A stretch of 64,000 nucleotides of DNA. Origin: Macrostomum hystrix (taxonomy: Eukaryota > Platyhelminthes > Macrostomidae). Under the pieces are notes generated by a model. That model saw only the letters and a program-made list of their open reading frames with translations. It made no database searches and was not told the origin of the DNA. The stretch spans positions 26,385,001 through 26,449,000 of the forward strand of contig CATNEN010000001.1 in the NCBI GenBank assembly GCA_950097015.1, in the 5' to 3' direction. Both the position numbers and the translations under genes were made by a program. This document shows positions 51,299 to 62,433 of the stretch, piece by piece; position 1 is the stretch's first letter, and each line of letters starts with the position of its first letter.

Positions 51299-52615
51299 TC
51301 AGCTCGCACAGAAGGCCTCCAGCTGCTTCAGCTCGCTCTCAAGCAGGGCCTCCTTTGCCACCGCGTAGCACACGAACCGGCCCTCCAGAGCGTAGGAGGA
51401 CTCGCTGTTGTACCCGAGACGCAGACACAGCGGCACTGATCCCGAGATCGAGCCCGAATTGATGATGGCTTTCGGTAGAAGGGCGCCGTCTTTGAAGAGC
51501 TTGAGCTCGCCGCTGTCCAGGAACACGGCACCCACTGAGGCCAGCTGCAGCTTGTTGCTCCTAGCAAAGAAGCTCTCGATCGATTCCACCACCAACTTTG
51601 TTTGGGTTTGTGACACGTCAGAAAAGATCGGAAATGTATGAAAAATCCTGAGTTTCCCATTGTTGTCTCCGAACTCGCCTCGACTGTTAGTGCTCGAAGA
51701 GCAGTCAAAGATGATGTGATATGTCTGGCGATCTTCTGCGTTTCGCAAAAGGCTGACAAAGAAAGTGAAGTTTCTGCTCTGGCCAAGAAAACTGGGCACC
51801 AGCGTGTTCGAGTCGGTGTCGACATCGATGAAGTTTTCAGTGCTCTTTGCTGGGAAATGAGCTCCCTGGCTGTCCCGAGATACTGACCCACGAGGGGTGG
51901 CAGAGTACTTCGTTGGGTTGGCCAGGTTGGCATAGCCCTGTCTGAAATCGTACAGAATCAGCAACTTTGCGATCAGAGTTGCATTGAGAACCGATGTGAT
52001 GCGAGTGCCGTACAGCGGGCTAGGAATTTCTGCTGGAGTATTTTCCATTCTGGGCGTCCAAGTTGTCGTTTCGCTCGAAGATGGCTCGATTGCTTCAACA
52101 TCTAGAGGCATTCCAATGTTTGAACTTGTCGTCACGGTGCTCGTTGTAGTTCTAAGGCTCGTAAGGCTAGTAGAAGAAGTTGTGGACGCTTTCGAAATAG
52201 CAGTCGATGTTTGCGTTTCTGTCTCGGGTAATGTCGTTATCAGTTCGTTTGACGTGGAAATCGCTGCGGCCGTCAACATCATAGCTGGTGTGTCGATTTC
52301 AGTGTCCTTGATAAAGCTCACACACCCGTCAGACTCGCTCACACTGAGTCGATCCCAGATAGTAGCTTTTTGATCAGCGTTTCCCAGCAGGCAAGCAGAT
52401 TCAGCTTTCGAAAAGTAGACCACTGAGCATTGCTCAGAGCTGACGCATCTCCTCACACAAGCAAATAAGCTTCGCGCGGAGCCAACAGAGCCAAGTAGAG
52501 CTCGGTTCGAATTAGAAGGGCACTTGTGGAATGCCCTGAGAGTGGCAACTTCGTGCACCGCTTGGACGGCGTGTGAAGTCCAGAAAGCAAGCAGAATGAC
52601 CGCTATAATGAGCAT
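51299..52615 (-). CDS. P9: secreted PAN-like + LamG-like protein, long mucin-like linker (438 aa)
   Basis: Signal peptide MLIIAVILLAFWTSHAVQA, six-Cys PAN-like module (KCPSNSNRALLG, ACVRRCVSSEQC, SACLLGN, GCVSF), then the longest linker of the array (about 100 residues, very rich in Thr and Ser). The linker is probably O-glycosylated (inference). The LamG-like domain (LLILYDFRQGYANLANPT to LEAFCAS) has IFDC, LCLRLGY, FVCYAVAK and FCA cysteines. With P10 and P11 it forms a second subfamily marked by LQLASVGAVF and KDGALL where P1-P5 have FYFNG. The frame is intact and single-exon. Function unknown. Confidence 0.88.
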   Translation of the reverse strand: MLIIAVILLAFWTSHAVQAVHEVATLRAFHKCPSNSNRALLGSVGSARSLFACVRRCVSSEQCSVVYFSKAESACLLGNADQKATIWDRLSVSESDGCVSFIKDTEIDTPAMMLTAAAISTSNELITTLPETETQTSTAISKASTTSSTSLTSLRTTTSTVTTSSNIGMPLDVEAIEPSSSETTTWTPRMENTPAEIPSPLYGTRITSVLNATLIAKLLILYDFRQGYANLANPTKYSATPRGSVSRDSQGAHFPAKSTENFIDVDTDSNTLVPSFLGQSRNFTFFVSLLRNAEDRQTYHIIFDCSSSTNSRGEFGDNNGKLRIFHTFPIFSDVSQTQTKLVVESIESFFARSNKLQLASVGAVFLDSGELKLFKDGALLPKAIINSGSISGSVPLCLRLGYNSESSYALEGRFVCYAVAKEALLESELKQLEAFCAS

Positions 52616-54085
52616 CGGAACTGCAGTGAATGTTTAGATGGTTTGCTGCTTGAAGAGTTTCAAAATAGACAGCTTGCTTGGTCAGGAACCCAAGTTTATC
52701 TTGATCTTGAAATGATCTGCCAAGTCCTCGGTACGTGCGGTACGAATTGAGTCTTTCATATTTTACCGGTTTTTAATATATTTTTTAAGCGTTTAGGCGC
52801 TTTTTTAGTGGCTGAGTTGCTAACCAATTGAAAAATGGCAATTAGAGATCAAACCAAGTTTGCTTGAGAGCTCACGTTGTCACAGGCAGCTTACTACTAG
52901 CCTCCATTGGGACAAAACCGAATTGGTAATTTAGCTCTTGCAAAAAGACAATTAGGATTTAGACAATTGTCTAACTTTGCTATATATAAGTTCGAGCTTT
53001 GAACAGATGCTTCAGTCGGCATGGGACTCTCAAAAAAGTCAAGTTGCGACAATCGAACGAGCTATTTCTGGATTCATTATGATTTTGTTTGCATGCATTT
53101 TGCATTATGTGGACAGGTTTTTCCCCTTCAAGGAAAATTAATTTTTAACGATATTAGGCTTCATTGTTCAGATGTCATGCCAATATATTATTACTCCTTC
53201 CAGCAAGATTGAAATCCAACGTCACTGTGTAAATTTTCTTTTAGTTAGCACTTTGAGTTCCTGAGCACTGAGCTTTGAGCATATTTGAGGCATTCAAATC
53301 TAAAGACCAAAGTTTAATTTTGTAGAGGTAAGTATGCTAGAAGGGGAATGCCTCTTGAAATTTTATGCTTCCTCTGTCGAGTCAGTCAAGCGTGATCAAG
53401 CAGCAACTCAGCTTCGATTTTGGCGCCTTAACAAACGAGTTGCAGAAAACACTGAGCGATTGTCTCCACCCACGTGTCTCAGCGACATGCGGGTTGTCCC
53501 AGTCCCACGATTCCTGTTCGCAGAAAGACGCATTTGCTTCTGTGCGCAACAAAAGACTAAGACTATTGTGAAAAGGCGTCTGCTATTTTCTGGTTCCAGG
53601 ACTTCTATTTGCCAAAATTTATGAGAATTTCATAGGAATGATTCCACGAAGAGTCAAATCTCTTTTTATGATCGTTTAATACTCGTACTCGTGCTTCTTT
53701 GGCTTCTCGGGTTTGTGAGCAAAAGTATAAAAGTTAGATAGTTTGCTAAAAAACTATTTCAGAGAGTTTAGAGGTGAAGTTAAACTGACAAAGGACGTAA
53801 GAATGACATCTAATATTTTTCCTTCTTAGTTTGACGGACTTTCTCTCCTCTGGATGAAGCATTGATTTAGACTTACCTGCACTTCTAGTAATTTATTAAA
53901 TATACTCTTCCCAACTTTAAGAAACGTTTTAGGCTGTTAAAAGGGCGATTAGAAAAAAATTCTAGCTGACACAAAGTACTTGTAATTGCTCTAGCTGTCC
54001 CTCAGCAATTCCTTGGCATGGGATATCTCGCTGCTCGTCAGTAGTTACGAAGCTGTATTTGGTTACCGATGCAGGCCACGATGCA
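52616..54085. other. 1.5 kb spacer upstream of P9
   Basis: AT-rich unique sequence. Short plus frames (53021-53212, 53334-53624) show no domain. TATATATAAG near 52982 on the plus strand has no gene after it that I recognise. Confidence 0.4.
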
Positions 54086-54100
54086 ATCCTGATGATCCTA

Positions 54101-54688
54101 TCTATCTATCTATCTATATGCAGGGGGCCCCGGGGCACTTGTCGCACAAGCGACGGAGCGGCACGCCCCCAGACCGGCGAACTAGGCGCTTTTGCGCCCA
54201 TCGCGCCGCCTCCCCCTGAGCAGGCACCACACACAGCAGCACAGACCAGCCGGGGAGGGCAGGAGGCACCCAGAATAGGCAGCAGTGTCCCCCACCCCAG
54301 CCCCACACGCACAGAGCAGACCAAGCCGGGGTGGAAGGCTGATAAGAAACCAGTGGGGGCCGGGTGATGAGTGTACACTTATCCAATCGCGCTGACAGAA
54401 GTCCAGAAAGCGCGCGGCGGTGTACACCCGCCCTCCAGCCACCCGCAAGGCCTCACGCCCCAGCGCCAACGCACACAACTCACACAACGCAGAACAGGCA
54501 CACAGAAGGGTAGGAGCGAAGCTATTATGTCAAGGTTTGATTACACGAAATATGGTGCACCTCCGCTGGTCGCTACTGTCCAAAGCCCCCCAACAAGTCC
54601 CGAAATTAATCGTGACTTGAAGGGTGAATCGAACTAGCGTCCTTTGGAGTGCGAGGCAGCGACGTTAGCCGCTGACCCACTCGCCCCC
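54101..54688 (-). mobile_element. SINE D: long tRNA-derived element with perfect 15-bp TSD
   Basis: Minus strand: head GGGGGCGAGTGGGTCAGCGG (A box TGGGTCAGCGG) and CTAGTTCGATTCACCC (B box), a GC-rich body, and a (GATA)n tail at 54101-54120. ATCCTGATGATCCTA flanks it on both sides (54086-54100 and 54689-54703) without mismatch. At 588 bp it is long for a SINE. The many short frames inside it are artefacts of the GC-rich body. Confidence 0.87.
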
Positions 54689-54984
54689 ATCCTGATGATC
54701 CTACGTTACATATAGAGAGTTTCAAATTCGCCAAGACGCCAAGTTGGAACTCAATGCATACCTGGAAACGGTTCTCTGAATTAGCGCCTTCCAGTTGGCT
54801 GCAGAAAGCTTCAAAAGCGAGTCGACAATTTTGGCATTATTTTGTTCTTTTTTTCAAGAAAGCCTGTAGCGACGAAACATTGTGAAAGCTAATCAAACCT
54901 CATACTACTCAAAACAGTATGCTGTGATGTGATGTCTTTTGACCATCAGTCAAAGAAATTTTGGCGTTAGGTAGGCATTTGAAT

Positions 54985-55290
54985 TGTAGAATGGTGGTCA
55001 GAGCTTTGGACTTCTGATCGAGAGAGGTCGGGAGTTCGTATCTCAGCCCGAGTGACACCGTTAATTTTCGAGCAAGACACTTCATTCCCTTTTGCTCTTC
55101 AGTTCACCCAGCTGAGAAATGAAAGCCGGCACGATTCAGGTTAGAAATTCGAATCGGTGAAGCAGCCTCCCCTCCACGGACCGAACAGCTGTACAACCTT
55201 TGGAAGCGTCTCTCAATAGCTGCGGCTGTACCCACGGCTGTACATTTGTAGCTGACCCAACTGGGCTACATGTAATTTCTATCTGCATGT
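54985..55290 (+). mobile_element. SINE B-like copy (diverged subfamily)
   Basis: Head AATGGTGGTCAGAGC (A box) and GGTCGGGAGTTCGTATCTC (B box), then GCAAGACACTTC, GTTCACCCAGCTGAGAAATG and CAATAGCTGCGGCTGTACCC. It shares its order with 44465-44700. Confidence 0.7.
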
Positions 55291-55690
55291 GAAAGTAAGC
55301 TACCTTACCTTCACACATACCAGGAAACGTATGGGCAGAAAGTTGGTTCTGAGCTCCATTTTCTCAGAAAGAAGTTTGGATGCCTAGTCAAACCATCTGA
55401 GTCTGTTTACTGAAACAATCTTTGCCTTCCAAATATATGCGCTATAGAATAGGTTGGTACCTTTGCTGCTGCATTAGCTTTCTTGTCGTCAGGGGCAACC
55501 AAAAAGCCTGACAAGAACAAAGGGAGTTGTAAGCGATTGGCTTTGAATTATCACACTTTGTTTTAAAAATCTGACGGCTTGAGAAACCACTCGTGTGAAA
55601 GGGGACTGGTTTTCAGCAGCAAGGGTCGACTGTTGAATTTTTTGAAAGAACACGACTAAGCTTGATACGAGAATACTAGGCCTCAATTAT
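55291..55690. other. Spacer
   Basis: Nothing recognised between the two SINE copies. Confidence 0.4.
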
Positions 55691-55694
55691 TTGG

Positions 55695-55875
55695 AGCGCA
55701 CAGGATTTGATGTCCACGCAGAGAGAAGGCTGTGGGGCTTGTTGGGAAATATATGCCCTTGAGGGCCAAGCTTCAAGGTGCAGTTTTTACCTGCGAACGG
55801 TGTCTTGTGCATGTGTGCTCAGGAGTCAGCGAGTACCCACTGCCCTCCTGCAAATATTATATACATTATTAACGC
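55695..55875 (+). mobile_element. SINE A copy, decayed and headless
   Basis: Body blocks CGCAGAGAGAAGGCTGTGGG, TATGCCCTTGAGGGCCAA, TGTGTGCTCAGGAGTCAGCG and CCCTCCTGCAAATATTATA match SINE A. The tRNA-like head is lost. Confidence 0.72.
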
Positions 55876-56356
55876 CAAATAACGTTTAAAAACAAAAGAA
55901 AGCAGTAGAAAAAGCAATGAATTTCTGTATGGCTTTTGTGTTTACTGTTGGTAATGCTTTACTGTCCTTTTATAAGATTCGGAGCTCTGAAAACAGATCG
56001 ATAAACTGTGCATCTAGGAGTTAAGATGTACGAAGTCGCATCGTTTCTTTTACTTAAACTAAAAAACTAAAAAACTAAAATGTGCTTTTCTGCTTACAAA
56101 ACTAGTTTTGTCAATAAAGTACATGGCACTCTGTAGCTCAATCCAAAATTCATTTCGAAGTGTTAAACTGTGTTAGGGCAGTGACGAGAAATTCTTGTGT
56201 CAAAAATACACTTAATGAATTAAGAATCGAAAACTAATTATCTAAGTGCAGAAGATACTTTTCGGGAATAACAGAAATATAAGTTTCACTTGCCAATAAG
56301 AAGGAAATGTGACTCAGTTTCTCATCAAAGTTAGTAAGTTCCACTGAAAGGTTAGA
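55876..56356. other. P10 3' flank
   Basis: AT-rich unique sequence; (AAAAACTAAAAAACTAAA) run near 56060. No gene recognised. Confidence 0.4.
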
Positions 56357-57556
56357 CTAGGCGCAGAAGGATTCCAGCTGCTGCAGCTCGCTCACGGAGA
56401 GCGCCTCCTTGACCACCGCGTAGCACACGAACCGGCCCTTCAGAGCGCACGCAGACTCGCCGCAGTAGCCAAGGCGGAGGCACAGTGGCGCCCCAGAAAA
56501 AGCATTAGACTGAACAGTCGGATTTAGGAGCAGGGCACCATCTTTAAAGAGTTTGTACTCGCTTCTACCAACAAACACTGCGCCGACTGATGCTAACTGA
56601 AGATTATTTTCGTTGGACTTAAACGCACTGTTATCAGATGTAACAGTGACCTTGCTAGAAACTGCTGGAAATGAATGCGAAATAATGAGCTGCCCGTTGT
56701 CATCACCAAAGTTGCCGTGACTGCTGGTTGGTACCGAGCAGTCATGAAAGTGGTGATACCGCTGTTTTTCTTTTGTGCTTCTCCAAAGTCTAGCAAAGAT
56801 TGAAAAGTTTTTGTTTGGGCCAAGGTAATCTGGCACTAGATTGTTCATGTTTGTGTCTACATCGATGAAGTTGTTGGTGCTCTGTGCTGGAAATTGAGCA
56901 CCTTGACTGTCCCGAGTTACTGAACCGTGGGGAGTGGCGTTGTACATTCCTGGATTGACGAGGTTTGTGTAGCTCAGCCTGAAGTCGAACAAAATTACCA
57001 GTTTCGATGTCAGTGATGCGCTCAGGCCTGCGATGGTCAAGCTGGTTGTCATGGTGTTTTTAGTAGTTGTGACGGCGGTTGGGCTTGTGGACGTTGTGGT
57101 GGATGTAGCAGTCGATGTTTGAACTTTGGTTGTCGTCGATGTTTCGGACATTGCTGTTCTCAATTCGGTTGACGCGGAAGTTTCTGCCCACGTGAATGTC
57201 ATCGCTGGAGAGTCTGCTTGACTGTCCTTGACAAAGCTTATGCACCCATCTGCCTCGCTCACGCTGAGTTGGTTCCACAGAGTTGCCTTCTGATCTGCGT
57301 TGCCATGATGACATGAGGACGCAGCTTTCGAGAAGTGCATCACTGAGCAGCTCTCAGAGCTGATGCATCTCAAGGCGCAGGCGAATAAATCTCGCGTTGA
57401 GTCCACAGAGCCCAGTTGAGCTCTGTTCGAGTCGGATGGGCACCTCGGGATCGACCTCAAAACCGAAACTCCCTGCACTGCTACTGCAGCCTGGGGAGCT
57501 GCTAATGTAAGAACAATGGCCGCTACCACACACCAGTGTGGGCTGCAGGACAACAT
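56357..57556 (-). CDS. P10: secreted PAN-like + LamG-like protein (399 aa)
   Basis: Signal peptide MLSCSPHWCVVAAIVLTLAA, six-Cys PAN-like module (RCPSDSNRAQLG, ACALRCISSESC, SSCHHGN, GCISF), a Thr/Ser-rich linker of about 65 residues, then the LamG-like domain (LVILFDFRLSYTNLVNPG to LESFCA) with HDC, LCLRLGY, FVCYAVVK and FCA. It is closest to P9 (shared GNADQKAT, LQLASVGAVF and KDGALL wording). The frame is intact and single-exon. A TATTTAT box lies about 60 bp upstream of the ATG. Function unknown. Confidence 0.88.
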   Translation of the reverse strand: MLSCSPHWCVVAAIVLTLAAPQAAVAVQGVSVLRSIPRCPSDSNRAQLGSVDSTRDLFACALRCISSESCSVMHFSKAASSCHHGNADQKATLWNQLSVSEADGCISFVKDSQADSPAMTFTWAETSASTELRTAMSETSTTTKVQTSTATSTTTSTSPTAVTTTKNTMTTSLTIAGLSASLTSKLVILFDFRLSYTNLVNPGMYNATPHGSVTRDSQGAQFPAQSTNNFIDVDTNMNNLVPDYLGPNKNFSIFARLWRSTKEKQRYHHFHDCSVPTSSHGNFGDDNGQLIISHSFPAVSSKVTVTSDNSAFKSNENNLQLASVGAVFVGRSEYKLFKDGALLLNPTVQSNAFSGAPLCLRLGYCGESACALKGRFVCYAVVKEALSVSELQQLESFCA

Positions 57557-57610
57557 TTGTCAAACTTACTATCAAATCTAAGAATATGATATTAATAGAG
57601 TGAATTCAGC

Positions 57611-57618
57611 GATAAATA
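57611..57618 (-). promoter_or_regulatory. Candidate P10 TATA-like box
   Basis: The minus strand reads GCTATTTATCGCTGAATTC, a TATA-like element followed directly by CGCTGAA, a partial match to the CGCTGAAAG motif of P2, P3 and P5. Confidence 0.35.
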
Positions 57619-57619
57619 G

Positions 57620-58044
57620 CTGGACTGGAACTTGTGATGTTTTGTTCCACTCTCATGAAAAAAATTTATTGGTTCACTCTTGAATGCACTCAGGGCTTTC
57701 GATTATCACTTTTTAGTGGGTGAGATGTGGACCAATCCAAGTTCAGTTTTCGCTGGGTAGCATGTAGTCACGCATCAATTCCAAGCCTTTCTTTTCTTTT
57801 CTCAAATTAGAATTCCATGAGGTGTGCTATCCTCATACTCGTACTTTCAGCCTTCCTATTTCAGTCGCTTAAAGACTTTCCCAAGCTCAAAGTTAAGATA
57901 TCTATATCAAAGAACAAATTCAACCAGCTGGTTTTTTAATTTGATTGCACATATCTCAGGTGGTTTTAAAATAGGAAACTTGACTTGAAGGTTGCTAAGA
58001 GTTCTGCTTAATACTCGTAATCATGGATTCTCTTCTCACCTCTT
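57620..58044. other. P10 upstream flank
   Basis: Unique AT-rich sequence; nothing recognised. Confidence 0.4.
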
Positions 58045-58290
58045 CATCATATTCGCCTCCTGTCTCTTCCCCATCTTCCCCCTGTCTCTTCCCCATCTTC
58101 CCCCTGTCACTTCCTCATCTTGCCCTCCTGTCTCTTCCCCATCTTCCCCTCCTGTCTCTTCCCCATCTTCCCCTGTCTCTTCCTCATCTTCCCCTGTCTC
58201 CTTCTCACCTTCCCTTCTTTCTTTTTCTCATCTTCCCATCCCGTCTCTTCCTTATCTTCCCGAGTGTATTTTCCCAATCTTTCTCAATTT
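58045..58290. repeat. CT-rich degenerate repeat
   Basis: Irregular copies of TCTTCCCCATCTTCCCC and CCTGTCTC over about 240 bp. The Pro/Ser/Phe-rich plus frames across it are repeat artefacts. Confidence 0.88.
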
Positions 58291-59089
58291 CCCACAACTA
58301 AAAAGAGAAGTTACCGATTTGCATGTAGTGAAGCTAAAGAATGAGTACTGAAGCTTTAGTATCATGGCTAAAACTTAAAACTGATCTAGATAGATTGCTC
58401 CAAGTTTTGTCCTAAAAAGCCAAAAACTCCCTGAAAAGCTTCCTTTAATCTGCAACTTTCAGGTCTCCCGCTGACTGCATTTAGAAGACGCGAAAGTAGA
58501 GCTCTTTGTTGATTCTGCCGGATTCTTGGCGGCAGAATCCGGTAGTGAATGTTAAAGCTAGACACTGCAACTCATTAGGCAACCTGACCTGGACAGGGAA
58601 GCTTGTCAAAGTGAGCTATGCTGATGGCTGGAACCCATTAGCCATTGTCTGCAAAACACAGCTAGCTACCTAAATTAGGATCTTAAGCTGCCCCCTGCGG
58701 TCTTCAAGTAAATCGATTGCCCAGCTCATCGTCAGCTAGCCCAGCTACTAGCTTCGGTGCTGAATGGAAAGGCAAATCTCTTACAGACTAATTTGTCTTC
58801 TTTTGTTGCTAAGAGACGTTGGAAAGGGATGGAGGCTGCCCTTTCCTCCCCGGCATGGGGCTTTTCAACGCTTTTGCGCCGGTTGCTAACAAAGCTTAAG
58901 ACGAAAGCAAGCCAGCGTAGTTCTAAACTAGCGTAGAAATGGTGCACTCTCGTAGTTTCAAGAAGAGAAGTTGACACAAAAAAGTTTCTAAAATTTTCAG
59001 TTTTTAATGATGTAAAATATAGCAGCATCTCCAACGTTGCGGCAACTAAATCTTTAAGAGTATACGTCTATCTGCTTAATTAGGCGGGG
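58291..59089. other. Spacer
   Basis: Unique sequence. A small inverted repeat CTGCCGGATTCTTGGCGGCAG lies near 58517. No gene recognised. Confidence 0.4.
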
Positions 59090-59344
59090 AACTAGTTGGG
59101 GGCGAACGTAGTATTGAGCCGCGAGGCGCGAAGCGCCGAGCACCGAGGCCTCGGTAGAGGCCGAGGGGCGAAATCGGAGTGAGCCCCACCTAAGATCCAG
59201 CGTACGTAGTGAGATAGAAAACACCTCGAAAATCACGCATTTTCAATGCATATTGGGCGCCATTTGAGACTGCCTCAACCGTTTGCCTCGCGGGTGGTGT
59301 CGTTGGGTAGGTAACTTATAGGGTTATCCGATTTATGGCGGTTG

Positions 59345-59380
59345 GTTGCCATGGCAACCCGTGAGGGTTGCCATGGCAAC
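59345..59380. promoter_or_regulatory. Two perfect RFX X-box palindromes, 22 bp apart
   Basis: GTTGCCATGGCAAC at 59345-59358 and again at 59367-59380. Each fits the full palindromic RFX consensus GTNRCC-N(0-3)-RGYNAC. RFX factors control ciliary and other genes in animals. No target gene is identified beside it, so the regulatory role is inference. Confidence 0.5.
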
Positions 59381-59718
59381 GTAAAACTGCCATTTTTTTG
59401 GAAATCGATTTTACGCAAACTCATTTCCAGCGCACATTTTTTCTGGCACGGAGAAAAGTTGAGACACAAAAGTTGCGGGCAGGCCTGGCCCAGGCGAGGC
59501 AGGAAAGCGATTTTTCAATTTCCTCATAGTCTATGATAAAAGTGCAAAAAACATACTTTTAGGTACTGCTTTTTTGGGTTACATTTTCCAGCGCAGCTCC
59601 CCAAGGGCTAAATCGATTGTCACGCGGGTGGTGTCTTTTTTTTCTACTCGGTGAGTTCTTTCCAGCGAGGTGTGACTCAATGGACTGCGAGTGTACCGCG
59701 CGCCTGATATCTGATGAA

Positions 59719-59757
59719 GCAAGTGTAAAATATGGCGCAGCCAGATTTTACACTTGC
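59719..59757. repeat. 13-bp hairpin
   Basis: GCAAGTGTAAAAT (59719-59731) and its exact reverse complement (59745-59757) around a 13-base loop. Confidence 0.85.
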
Positions 59758-60180
59758 GTGCTGCACGGTACTGCAGCTGAATGGCAGGTAGTTGCACTGC
59801 GCAAGTGGTGTCAAAAATTCGGCACGGATGCCTGCTACACGACGCTTTGCAAGGCGACTCTATGCAATGCACGGTTATCAAGCAGTACTGGGAAATGCAG
59901 TGCAAAACGTGCATTTTTGCCGTTTTCTCGAAAATGCATGCCGACCTTGGTGGAGTCAAAAATTTTTTTTTCGAAGACAAACAGTCGGACAGCTTAGCCG
60001 CAAGCGATGTAGTATGCACAACATTAGGGCACATGACATACTGAGTCGGCGTTGATAAAAGTACATCGCAAGTGTATTAAAAGTACATAATAGTGCACAT
60101 ACACTTTCGTGAAAAATTTGTATTTTTCTCCTTTCGACGCGCGCATTTCGCGAAATCCGGCTCCGAATTTGTCGAATGAT

Positions 60181-60825
60181 GCGTCAATCTACTGGAAATA
60201 TTGTTTTGCGTCTAACAAGATATTGCGCGCACCTTTCGGCCCTACCCGGGCTGAGAAAGTCCACCCAGACTGGTGAAAGGTCGGGTTCGGGACCGGTGCA
60301 GACTTTGCTGTGCTCAAACCTACGGCTGGAGGCGAAAAGGGCGTAATACTCCTTGAGCTTGGTATTTAAAGATGCACATCCCATGTGGGTATATGGAAAA
60401 AATACTGCCGTCGATACACGTATTACCTGTTAGGATTAGTACCTGAAAATGTAATTATGCACAGCGTGTACATTGTGCATATTTGTGTGTACTTTTGTGT
60501 ATAAGTCTGCGAATTCCTGATGGCTTTAAGCGCGGATGGCTTCAATCGACGCGGAATGTTGTCTACATTCCAACGACATCTCACACGGCTAGATTGGTTA
60601 ACGTGTGTCGTGTCTGGATCCTATTGAGTACATGAAGGTAAGGGGTACAAATTTTGGACACTATCATTTTTGAAGCATCCGTTATTTGCTATTGAAAGAT
60701 TTTGCAAGTTCCGTTGATGATAAACAGTATCTGTGGTAGTTAAACTTTTTTTGGTTGCTTGCCGTTTGGCAAACGGTTTTCATTTTGATGATTAAATCCT
60801 AAATGATTGCAACTTTTTTAGCTTC
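60181..60825. other. Spacer, nothing recognised
   Basis: A moderately GC-rich patch (60225-60365) was compared by eye with 5S, U1, U2, U5 and U6 RNA patterns without a match. Unassigned. Confidence 0.35.
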
Positions 60826-60828
60826 TTC

Positions 60829-60975
60829 ATTGATAAACCGACCGCCTTGCAGAAAATGCTTGCGTCGAGATTTTTGAATTGCTTTTATTAAAACAAGTGC
60901 ATATTCAGTTTCTGCATTTTTTGTGCATCTAAATGCAGGAAGGAATGTAGCAGTCAGTAGAAATCACCTTATGTT
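60829..60975 (+). repeat. 147-bp direct repeat, copy 1
   Basis: Very similar in the same direction to 62287-62433. Shared blocks include CGACCGCCTTGCAGAAA, TGCTTGCGTCGAGATTTTTG and AACAAGTGCATATTC. It contains no coding frame. Confidence 0.88.
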
Positions 60976-62286
60976 GTATTTCCTTTTAGCGCGCACGTCT
61001 TTGTGTCGTTGAAACTTTTTATTTGAACATTATCGCCTTTCAGGACGTGTTTTGACGCTTGTCACATCACACACGCGCAGGCCTTTGATTTGTCTGGGTT
61101 TTTTTACTTTTGCATGGATAATGTAATTGATGTGCATTTAAATGTCGGTCTTCATTGTCGTGTTGATAATGTCGATTATACTCTTTTATTGACTCACTTC
61201 TTGCAGTATTCGAAAGTATATGCCATATGCACAAAAAGTGCATTTATATTCTCTTACAAAGTCTTATTAATAATGTTCAATACGTAGGATGCCTTTTTAT
61301 TGAATTAACACTATGTTACAGTCATCACAAATTTTGTGCAAGTGATGACATCTTAGATATTTAAATTCAGGTCAAAAAGTCTGCTTCAAGCTGTGTAATA
61401 TTTTCCCTATCTTTTCTATGCATTTATACTTAATTGCTTTTAATGTACTTGGCCAGTCATATGAATCATTATTCTCCTTTATAAATTTGCTCTAGCACAT
61501 AATGGTGCTATTGTAAGATTAGTTTTAATCTAATTAAAAAAATGTCTTAGCCAGCCCTCAATAGGCCTAGTCAATTTAATTTTGCATTTAAATTGCATTT
61601 AATTGCTGCTTATATGCTGTGCATATAGCCTCCACTTTTCAAGTCATCGAATCGCTTTTTAATTGTGTAAATTTCGCTGATTGTATTCCAGTTGCATGCA
61701 GTAATTTGGAATTTCATTCAAGTTTAATAAATGGCTGGCTTGTTTGTATTTCATATCGTACGTTCCCTTGTTGACATGTCAGTTGCATTCGTTTGCTTAG
61801 TAGTTTGCTTGCAATTAATACGAGTATGTTGCTGCTCCGTTTGCATTACATTTTTTGCATTAAATTGCTTTGATTGTACTTCAGTGGTTGAATCATTCCG
61901 TTGATTGCACTCTGTTTGTTGAATTGTTGCCTTGATTGCAGTCCAGTTGTTGCATTGTTTCGTCAATTGCAGTGTAGTGGTGTAACTTGAAATTGGCATA
62001 GTTTACTGCAGTTGTGTGTATGATTAGGGGCACAAGGCAGCCATATAGCTTCTAAATGCTTCCAAACGATTTTGACTCTTTTATTGAGCATTTTGTTCCT
62101 CTGTTTGAGCCGTTTTTCCGTCGACTTGCGATTTAAGGGGAAATATGCTTTACTATGCTGTTTATATCATATGCCACCTTTCTGTCTCTATTCACCCATA
62201 GTTCCTTCATTGGTTTTCGCGAATACATTTGTTCAATTCGAGCCTAAAGGGAAAGGTTCAATTCAGAGAAAAATATTTTTCTTTTT
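60976..62286. other. 1.3 kb AT-rich segment between direct repeats
   Basis: AT-rich with many scattered TTGCATT and TTGCAGT motifs (61550-61980), some arranged as a loose repeat near 61880-61975. No domain in the short frames. It may be the interior of an element bounded by the 147-bp repeats. Confidence 0.45.
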
Positions 62287-62433
62287 ATTGATAAAACGAC
62301 CGCCTTGCAGAAAGTGCTTGCGTCGAGATTTTTGAATAGCTTTTATTAAAACAAGTGCATATTCCGTTTGTGCATTTTTTGTGCATCTAAATGCAGGAAA
62401 GAATATAGCAGTGAGTAGAAATCCCTTTATGTT
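62287..62433 (+). repeat. 147-bp direct repeat, copy 2
   Basis: Second copy of the repeat at 60829-60975, with about a dozen substitutions. Confidence 0.88.

Larger units (their letters stand above)
59090..60180. other. Mixed region with GC-rich palindromic patch, no firm gene
   Basis: 59118-59170 is GC-rich with short palindromes (GGCGCGAAGCGCC, CCGAGGCCTCGG). CGCGGGTGGTGTC occurs twice (about 59288 and 59620). A plus frame at 59617-59997 codes a Cys-containing string I cannot assign. The mix may be a non-autonomous transposon but I found no ends. Confidence 0.35.

Noticed and set aside
54059-54637. Several 90-100 codon Pro/Ala-rich frames on both strands
   Set aside because: All lie in the GC-rich body of SINE D between its perfect target-site duplications.
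59617-59997. 126-codon plus frame downstream of the X-boxes
   Set aside because: No recognisable domain, competing frames on both strands, hairpin within it; noted only as unassigned.
60181-60390. Small nuclear or 5S RNA gene
   Set aside because: No match by eye to 5S, U1, U2, U5 or U6 key blocks.
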